Assembly: GCA_903939005.1 (NCBI GenBank)
Contig: CAJAFH010000175.1
Span: 1 to 6,358 of the forward strand
DNA: 6,358 nt
DNA from: an uncultured Actinomycetes bacterium
GTDB lineage: Bacteria > Actinomycetota > Actinomycetes > Nanopelagicales > Nanopelagicaceae
Reading direction: 5' to 3'
Shown here: positions 6,153 to 6,358 of the stretch, piece by piece
How positions within the stretch are numbered: position 1 is the first letter of the stretch
Layout of the letters: each line of letters starts with the position of its first letter
Position numbers and translations under genes: made by a program
Notes under the pieces: model-generated
The model's input: only the letters and a program-made list of their open reading frames with translations
Databases searched by the model: none
Told to the model about the DNA's origin: nothing

Positions 6153-6358
6153 ATGAGCGAGATCCGGTTATCTTCTGAAAAGCGTTTACGACTTTTTGCC
6201 GGCCGCGGTTTCCCTGAATTAGCTGATGAAGTTGCTGCCGAACTCGGAATTCCTTTAACACCAACATCTGCATATGACTTTGCTAATGGCGAAATTTTTG
6301 TTCGCTTCGAAGAATCGGTTCGCGGTTGCGATGCATTCGTAATTCAAAGTCATACCAC
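6153..6358 (+). CDS. prs: Ribose-phosphate diphosphokinase (PRPP synthetase), 5' part
   Basis: PRPP synthetase transfers pyrophosphate from ATP to ribose-5-phosphate. The product feeds purine, pyrimidine, histidine, tryptophan and NAD synthesis and, in some actinobacteria, decaprenyl-phosphoryl-arabinose for the wall. Only the first 68 codons are present and the window ends mid-codon. The visible N-terminus is characteristic: LRLFAGRGFPELADEVA, then TSAYDFANGEIFVRFEESVRG and DAFVIQSHT. These match the start of the class I PRPP synthetase fold, including the FANGE segment. The catalytic flexible loop and the ribose-5-phosphate loop would lie downstream. ATG at 6153 starts 3 nt after the glmU stop, so the gene is almost surely co-transcribed with glmU. 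Confidence 0.94.
   Translation, partial: MSEIRLSSEKRLRLFAGRGFPELADEVAAELGIPLTPTSAYDFANGEIFVRFEESVRGCDAFVIQSHT

Noticed and set aside
1..6358. Mobile elements, CRISPR repeats, attachment sites or a hidden novel gene system
   Set aside because: Coding density is almost complete with recognised housekeeping genes; I saw no transposase or integrase motifs, no spaced direct repeats, and no composition break.

Overview
The window is a stretch of an actinobacterial core chromosome holding seven protein genes and one tRNA. In order they are metG (3' part), tatD, rsmA/ksgA and ispE on the plus strand, a MarR-family regulator on the minus strand, tRNA-Gln(UUG), glmU, and the first 68 codons of prs. 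The metG-tatD-rsmA-ispE order and the glmU-prs pair are typical of Actinobacteria. So are the sequence signatures, such as the PLPEPL stretch before the TatD metal site and the Prs N-terminus. G+C is only in the mid to high 40s by eye, and spacing is very tight. This suggests a streamlined low-GC lineage, for example freshwater planktonic actinobacteria of the acI/Nanopelagicales kind. That placement is inference from gene order and composition; no search was possible.

Positions 1-4025 form one probable operon. metG is joined to tatD by 9 nt, tatD overlaps rsmA by one base (TAATG), and rsmA is followed by ispE after 9 nt. The gene products are methionyl-tRNA synthetase, a TatD-type metal-dependent nuclease, the 16S rRNA dimethyladenosine methyltransferase, and the kinase of the MEP isoprenoid pathway. 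No rpf gene lies between tatD and rsmA, where many relatives carry one.

Positions 4009-4736 are the only non-operonic part. The marR gene is convergent with ispE (17 bp overlap) and is probably read from a promoter near 4533-4562. A perfect 12-bp palindrome at 4523-4534 overlaps that promoter and is a good candidate for its operator. A short hairpin follows, then tRNA-Gln with an unusual A at position 54 of the T loop, then a probable promoter and a strong ribosome binding site for glmU.

Positions 4737-6358 hold glmU and prs, 3 nt apart. They make UDP-GlcNAc for the cell wall and PRPP for nucleotide synthesis.

I see no mobile element, CRISPR array, phage gene or unknown multi-gene system. 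Apart from the small points listed as findings, this is ordinary housekeeping DNA.
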